From positions 5,146,001-5,210,000 of the forward strand of contig NZ_CP064939.1 in assembly GCF_015679185.1 (NCBI RefSeq): DNA of 64,000 bases, given 5' to 3'. Source of the DNA: Pedobacter endophyticus. GTDB taxonomy: Bacteria > Bacteroidota > Bacteroidia > Sphingobacteriales > Sphingobacteriaceae. The position numbers were made by a program, and so were the translations under genes. Positions 59,272 through 64,000 of the stretch are shown here, in pieces (the stretch's first letter is position 1; the number at the start of each line of letters is the position of its first letter). Below the pieces are notes generated by a model. It did not search any database. It had not been told where the DNA came from and saw only the letters and a program-made list of their open reading frames with translations.

Positions 59272-62200
59272 ATGTTTAGCAAATTCATACAAAGGCCCGT
59301 CCTTTCTATCGTTATATCGCTTATAATTGTGTTTTTAGGCGTATTAGCCATCAGCTATCTGCCAGTAACACAGTTTCCATCCATTTCGCCGCCCAAGGTA
59401 AACATCACAGCCGAATACCCGGGCGCAAATAACGAATTATTAATAAAATCGGTTGTAATACCTTTAGAGCGTGCCCTTAACGGTGTGCCGGGTATGAAAT
59501 ATATCGCATCTGATGCCGGTAACGATGGCGAAGCTTCCATTCAAGTAGTTTTTAATCTTGGCACCGACCCAAATCAAGCCTCGCTTAACGTTCAAAATCG
59601 TGTTGCCGCAGTTACCAATAAACTTCCGCCGCTGGTAGTACGAGAAGGGGTGAAGATTACGAGAGAAGAATCTAACATGTTGATGTATATCAATTTGTAT
59701 AGCAAAGACCCGAAAATGAACCAGAATTTTCTGTACAATTTCGCTGATATTAACTTGCTTTCTGAGCTAAAAAGGGTTGATGGAGTAGGCTTTGCCGATA
59801 TTTTGGGCGACAGGGATTACGCCATGCGAATTTGGTTAAAACCCGATCGCATGCAAGCCTATAAAATCTCCGTTGATGAGGTAATGAAAGCCCTCGACGA
59901 GCAAAGCTTAGAGGCATCACCGGGTAAAACCGGCGAAAGTTCAGGTAAACGATCGCAGGCCTTTGAATATGTGCTTAAATATTCAGGTCGGTTTAACACC
60001 AAAGAAGGGTACGAAAACATAATCCTCAGGGCCAGTGCAAACGGCGAATTGCTGCGATTGAAAGATGTTGCCGATGTAGATTTTAGTGCTGCAGCTTACA
60101 ATTTATATTCCACCTTAAACGGAAAAGCATCTGCCGCCATTGTGTTAAAGCAATCGTACGGAAGCAACGCCAGTCAGGTAATCAAAGATGTTAAGGCCAA
60201 AATGGCTGAGATTAAAGAAAGCTCCTTCCCCAAGGGATTGGATTACGAGATCAGTTATGATGTTTCCAAATTCTTAGATGCCTCCATAGAAAAAGTAGTG
60301 CACACGCTCGTAGAAGCCTTTATTTTGGTGGGCCTGGTGGTTTTTTTATTCCTCGGCGATTGGCGCTCTACACTGATTCCCGCCATAGCGGTGCCCGTTT
60401 CCCTAATTGGTACGTTTGTGTTTATGCAGTTTTTCGGCATCACGCTAAACCTCATTACGCTTTTCGCACTCGTGCTCGCCATTGGCGTTGTAGTTGATGA
60501 TGCCATTGTGGTAATTGAGGCCGTACATGCTAAAATGGAGCACGATGCCAAACTATCGGCGCTCAGGGCAACCCAACAGGCAATGAAAGAAATTAGCGGG
60601 GCAATTATTGCAATCACATTTTTAATGGCATCGGTGTTTATTCCCGTAACCTTTATGAGTGGCCCCGTGGGCATTTTTTACCGTCAGTTTTCCATTACCA
60701 TGGCAACCGCCATTATCCTTTCCGGTATTGTTGCGCTAACACTTACGCCTGCATTATGTGCCATTATGCTAAAAAACAGCCACGGCAAGCCTAAAAAGAA
60801 AACCGTAATCGATAAATTTTTAGATGGATTTAACAACGGCTTTGCTAAACTTTCGGGTAAATACGAGTTCGTTTTAAGTAAGCTGGTGAGCCGTAGATTG
60901 CTAACTTTCGGAATTTTAATTGCATTCTGCCTTGGCGTTTGGGGAATCAGCTCAACAGTTCCGTCGGGCTTTATACCAAACGAAGATCAGGGGATGGTTT
61001 ATGCCATTATCCAAACACCTCCGGGCTCTACTTTAGAGCGTACCGACCAAATTGCCGAGAAACTGCAAAAAATGTGCGAAGAAATTGATGGCGTAAAATC
61101 AGTTTCCTCTTTGGCCGGATACGAAATTCTAACAGGGGGAACAGGCTCAAACTCAGGTACCTGTTTAATTAACTTAAAAGATTGGAGCGAACGTAAGCAC
61201 TCGGCACAGGAAATTATCGAAGAACTTGAAGAAAAATCAAAGTCAATTCCCGGTGCTGCCATTGAGTTTTTCCAGCCACCCGCAGTTCCCGGTTATGGTG
61301 CTGCAGGCGGTTTCGAACTTCGCCTTTTGGATAAAGCGGGTAGCGGCGACTATAAAAAAATGGAAACTGTTGCTAACGATTTCGTTAAAGAACTGAATAA
61401 ACGCAAGGAGCTTTCGTCGGTATTTACGTTCTACAGTGCCAGTTTCCCACAATACATGTTAAACATCGATAACGAAATAGCCCAGCAAAAGGGCGTTACC
61501 ATCGATAATGCAATGAATACCCTTTCTACCTTCGTGGGCAGTAACTACGAAACCAGCTTCATTAAATACGATCGCCAGTACAAAGTTATGGTTCAGGCCT
61601 TACCGCAATACAGGGCTTTGCCAGAAGATATCTTAAAGCTATCGGTAAAGAACGGCCGCGATGAAATGGTGCCTTTTTCGGCCTTTATGAAGATGCAAAA
61701 GGTGTACGGACTTTCTGAAATTACGCGACACAATATGTACAATGCATCAGAGATTAGCGGCCAATCAGCGCCCGGGTACAGTTCTGGCGAAGCCATTAAG
61801 GCTATTTCGGAGGTGGCCAAGAAAACACTTCCGAGGGGTTTTGGAATCGATTGGGCCGGGATTTCAAAAGATGAGGTATCTCGTGGAAACGAAGCCATTT
61901 ACATCTTTTTAATCTGTTTAGGCTTCGTTTATCTGGTGCTCGCCGCTCAATACGAAAGCTTCATTTTGCCATTGTCGGTAATCCTTTCGTTGCCGGCGGG
62001 TATTTTCGGCGCCTTTTTGTTCCTCAAATTACTGGGGTTGGAAAACAACATTTATGCGCAGGTGGCTATGGTAATGCTGATCGGCTTACTTGGAAAGAAT
62101 GCAGTATTGATTGTGGAGTTTGCAACGCAGCGGCACAGCCAGGGGCTTTCGGTATTTAAAGCAGCCATGGAAGGTGCAAGCGTGCGTTTCCGCCCAATTT

Positions 62201-62442
62201 TAATGACTTCGTTCGCTTTTATTGCAGGTTTAATTCCTTTGATGATTGCCTCCGGTCCCGGTAAAATTGGCAATAGAACCATTGGCTCTGCAGCCGCAGG
62301 CGGTATGCTTTTCGGAACCGTTTTCGGCGTGATTGTTATCCCCGGCCTGTATTACATCTTCGGAAAAATTGCCGAAAAGCATAAGCTCATTAAAATTGAA
62401 GAAGAACATCCATTAACTGAAGAAATTGAAGACAATGTTTAA
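59272..62442 (+). CDS. RND efflux pump permease (AcrB/HAE1 family)
   Basis: 1056 residues, normal for the family, with twelve membrane segments and two large periplasmic loops. N terminus FIQRPVLSIVISLIIVFLG; proton-relay region ALVLAIGVVVDDAIVVIEAV in TM4 with the two Asp residues; C-terminal half PNEDQGMVYAIIQTPPGSTL and MLIGLLGKNAVLIVEFA. Proton-driven export of hydrophobic compounds; substrates unknown. 21 bases after the adaptor and overlapping the TolC-type gene by eight bases. Confidence 0.95.
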   Translation: MFSKFIQRPVLSIVISLIIVFLGVLAISYLPVTQFPSISPPKVNITAEYPGANNELLIKSVVIPLERALNGVPGMKYIASDAGNDGEASIQVVFNLGTDPNQASLNVQNRVAAVTNKLPPLVVREGVKITREESNMLMYINLYSKDPKMNQNFLYNFADINLLSELKRVDGVGFADILGDRDYAMRIWLKPDRMQAYKISVDEVMKALDEQSLEASPGKTGESSGKRSQAFEYVLKYSGRFNTKEGYENIILRASANGELLRLKDVADVDFSAAAYNLYSTLNGKASAAIVLKQSYGSNASQVIKDVKAKMAEIKESSFPKGLDYEISYDVSKFLDASIEKVVHTLVEAFILVGLVVFLFLGDWRSTLIPAIAVPVSLIGTFVFMQFFGITLNLITLFALVLAIGVVVDDAIVVIEAVHAKMEHDAKLSALRATQQAMKEISGAIIAITFLMASVFIPVTFMSGPVGIFYRQFSITMATAIILSGIVALTLTPALCAIMLKNSHGKPKKKTVIDKFLDGFNNGFAKLSGKYEFVLSKLVSRRLLTFGILIAFCLGVWGISSTVPSGFIPNEDQGMVYAIIQTPPGSTLERTDQIAEKLQKMCEEIDGVKSVSSLAGYEILTGGTGSNSGTCLINLKDWSERKHSAQEIIEELEEKSKSIPGAAIEFFQPPAVPGYGAAGGFELRLLDKAGSGDYKKMETVANDFVKELNKRKELSSVFTFYSASFPQYMLNIDNEIAQQKGVTIDNAMNTLSTFVGSNYETSFIKYDRQYKVMVQALPQYRALPEDILKLSVKNGRDEMVPFSAFMKMQKVYGLSEITRHNMYNASEISGQSAPGYSSGEAIKAISEVAKKTLPRGFGIDWAGISKDEVSRGNEAIYIFLICLGFVYLVLAAQYESFILPLSVILSLPAGIFGAFLFLKLLGLENNIYAQVAMVMLIGLLGKNAVLIVEFATQRHSQGLSVFKAAMEGASVRFRPILMTSFAFIAGLIPLMIASGPGKIGNRTIGSAAAGGMLFGTVFGVIVIPGLYYIFGKIAEKHKLIKIEEEHPLTEEIEDNV

Positions 62443-63886
62443 AAATCGAATTTATATAGTTGGTTTGGCCTTTATCTGCGCTGCTTATAGCGCATGTAAA
62501 GTGCCTGATTTTGCCCAACGCCATGAAAATAAAACTGTACCCCTTGCGTTTAACGGTACCGCAGAAACAGATACCTTAAGCAGCGGCAAAGTACAATGGC
62601 GCCAGTTTTTTACAGATCCATATTTGGTGAATTTAATTGATACCGCTTTAAAAAACAATCAGGAGTTAAATATTACCTTACAGGAAATTGAGATCGCCAA
62701 AAACGAAATCAAAGGCAGAAAAGGGGAGCTTTTACCAACCGTTGGCTACCGCGTTGGCGCCGGGCTCGAAAAAGTAGGCAGATATACCAGTAGCGGAGCG
62801 GGCGATGCATCAACAGACATTACGCCGGGAAAAGAGGTTCCGGAAGTGCTGCCCGATTATTCTTTCGGCTTAACCGCAAACTGGGAGGCCGATATATGGC
62901 ACAAGCTGCGCAATGCGAAGAAGGCTGCCCTAACCCGTTATCTTTCTACAGTTGAGGGCAGAAATTTTGTGGTCACCAATCTTGTTGCCGAAATTGCCAA
63001 TACTTATTACGAATTGTTGGCACAGGATAACCAGCTCGAAATTGTGAAACAAAACATTGCCTTGCAAAGTAACGCGCTCGAGTTGATGAAGATCCAGAAA
63101 CAAGCCACCCGCGTTACCGAACTGGCGGTGCGCAAATTCGAAGCCGAGGTGTTAAGCTCTAAGAGTTTGGAGTTTGATATTCAACAACAGATTACTGAAT
63201 CTGAAAATAGGATTAACTTCTTGTTAGGTCGTTTTCCACAACCCGTTCCAAGAAACAAGTCGGGTTTTACAGACCTCGTTCCTCCAACCGTTCAGTCCGG
63301 CATTCCCTCGCAATTGTTGGCTAACCGTCCCGATATTAAACAAGCCGAATATGATCTGGCTGCGGCAAAGCTAGACGTAAACGTGGCGAAAGCACAATTT
63401 TACCCTTCGCTCGGAATTTCTGCAAGCATAGGTTATCAGGCTTTTAACCCGAATTATTTGTTGCGCACGCCAGAATCGCTGGCTTATTCGCTGGCTGCCG
63501 ATTTGGCAGGGCCCCTCATTAATAAAAACGCTATCAAGGCCGAGTATTTAACCGCTAGCGCCAAGCAGTTGCAGGCAGTTTATAATTACGAAAAGACGAT
63601 TTTGAATGGCTATATCGAAGTCGCAAACCAATTATCAAATATCAGTAACCTGCAAAAAAGCTACGATTTGAAATCGAAACAAGTGCAGGCACTAACACAA
63701 TCAATCGATATTGCGAACGATTTATTTAAATCGACACGGGCCGATTATTTTGAAGTATTAATGACTCAACGCGACGCCTTGCAATCGAAACTGGAACTTA
63801 TCGAAACCAAAAAGCAGCAGCTAAATGCCGTGGTAAATGTTTATCATGCCCTGGGCGGAGGTTGGAGCGCAAGCCCCACCCAATGA
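62435..63886 (+). CDS. TolC/NodT-family outer-membrane efflux lipoprotein
   Basis: 483 residues from the ATG at 62435, overlapping the RND stop by eight bases. Lipobox YSAC (Cys21). NodT-type pattern: VQWRQFFTDPYLVNLIDTAL, NWEADIWHKLRNAKKAAL, and LANRPDIKQAEYDLAAAKLD with the second repeat. It completes the tripartite pump. The last codons (SPTQ and the stop) are formed by the first unit of an 18-bp tandem repeat. Confidence 0.93.
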   Translation: MFKNRIYIVGLAFICAAYSACKVPDFAQRHENKTVPLAFNGTAETDTLSSGKVQWRQFFTDPYLVNLIDTALKNNQELNITLQEIEIAKNEIKGRKGELLPTVGYRVGAGLEKVGRYTSSGAGDASTDITPGKEVPEVLPDYSFGLTANWEADIWHKLRNAKKAALTRYLSTVEGRNFVVTNLVAEIANTYYELLAQDNQLEIVKQNIALQSNALELMKIQKQATRVTELAVRKFEAEVLSSKSLEFDIQQQITESENRINFLLGRFPQPVPRNKSGFTDLVPPTVQSGIPSQLLANRPDIKQAEYDLAAAKLDVNVAKAQFYPSLGISASIGYQAFNPNYLLRTPESLAYSLAADLAGPLINKNAIKAEYLTASAKQLQAVYNYEKTILNGYIEVANQLSNISNLQKSYDLKSKQVQALTQSIDIANDLFKSTRADYFEVLMTQRDALQSKLELIETKKQQLNAVVNVYHALGGGWSASPTQ

Positions 63887-63925
63887 AAGAGCCCCACCCA
63901 ATGAAAAAGCCCCACCCAATGAAAG
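63872..63925. repeat. Three tandem 18-bp units AGCCCCACCCAATGAAAG
   Basis: Units at 63872, 63890 and 63908 (the second ends in A). The first unit supplies the final residues and TGA stop of the TolC-type gene. Confidence 0.92.
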
Positions 63926-63936
63926 TTGGTGCTTTG

Positions 63937-64000
63937 GCTCGTTTCTACCCCGCCCTCCCCAGAAGGGAGGGCTTAAGTGGTTCGGTGGGTTAAGGTTAAA
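63937..64000. repeat. CCCGCCCTCCCCAGAAGGGAGGGC hairpin element at window end
   Basis: GCCCTCCC / GGGAGGGC inverted repeat followed by TTAAGTGGTTCGGTGGGTTA. It is the same type as the CCTCCCCAGAGGGGAGG elements after the permease genes and extends beyond the window. Confidence 0.6.

Overview
The window reads as a chromosomal segment of a Bacteroidota bacterium of the Sphingobacteriaceae, most like Pedobacter. The support is the short primary sigma factor (286 aa), the long NusB (316 aa), repeated TAnnTTTG -7 promoter boxes, the cluster nusB / DUF1573 lipoprotein / yajC / ybbR / coaE, tig-clpP-clpX, and very repeat-rich intergenic DNA. No phage, integrase, transposase, rRNA operon or CRISPR array is visible.

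Layout. 1-8.4 kb: the 3' part of a stand-alone glutamate-synthase-type FMN protein, leucine dehydrogenase, nusB-DUF1573-yajC, ybbR-coaE, a ligase-associated-type exonuclease and a tiny Cys-rich DUF5522 protein. 8.4-13 kb, minus strand: four tandem Uma2/DUF820 nuclease-fold paralogues on an exact 624-bp period, then methyltransferase-PAP2-ZIP as a translationally coupled operon. 13.4-21 kb: glmM, cysteine desulfurase, and a trehalose pair (GH15 hydrolase facing a fused OtsA-OtsB). 21-41.2 kb: a sigma-54 response regulator and its kinase, a DUF559 nuclease gene between direct repeats, and a large export cluster (MacA-like adaptor, ABC ATPase, five FtsX/MacB-type permeases, second ABC ATPase) headed by a strong sigma-54 promoter match. 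41.4-43.6 kb: a metal-receptor binding protein and two paralogous small lipoproteins separated by a hairpin-repeat array. 43.7-50.4 kb: tRNA-Leu(TAG), trigger factor, a four-helix-bundle (23S IVP-type) gene inside a 17-bp inverted repeat, clpP-clpX, AMP nucleosidase, rpoD. 50.6-57.8 kb: DUF2975/XRE pair, a small unknown protein with a PhnP-like MBL hydrolase, a tRNA-Leu relic and tRNA-Leu(GAG), an F420-type reductase, an ABM protein, modABC and msrA. 58.1-63.9 kb: a complete RND-type tripartite efflux operon.

The unusual part is the non-coding DNA. Many spacers carry degenerate 8-14-bp words in one orientation after a stop codon and the reverse complement of such words before the next start codon, so long imperfect hairpins can form. 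Other spacers hold hairpins with compensatory base changes, duplicated perfect palindromes, or dispersed repeats that begin at stop codons. Two small genes (DUF559 and the four-helix bundle) sit inside such repeats and may be carried by them. All functions are inferred from sequence reading alone; no database or folding calculation was run.
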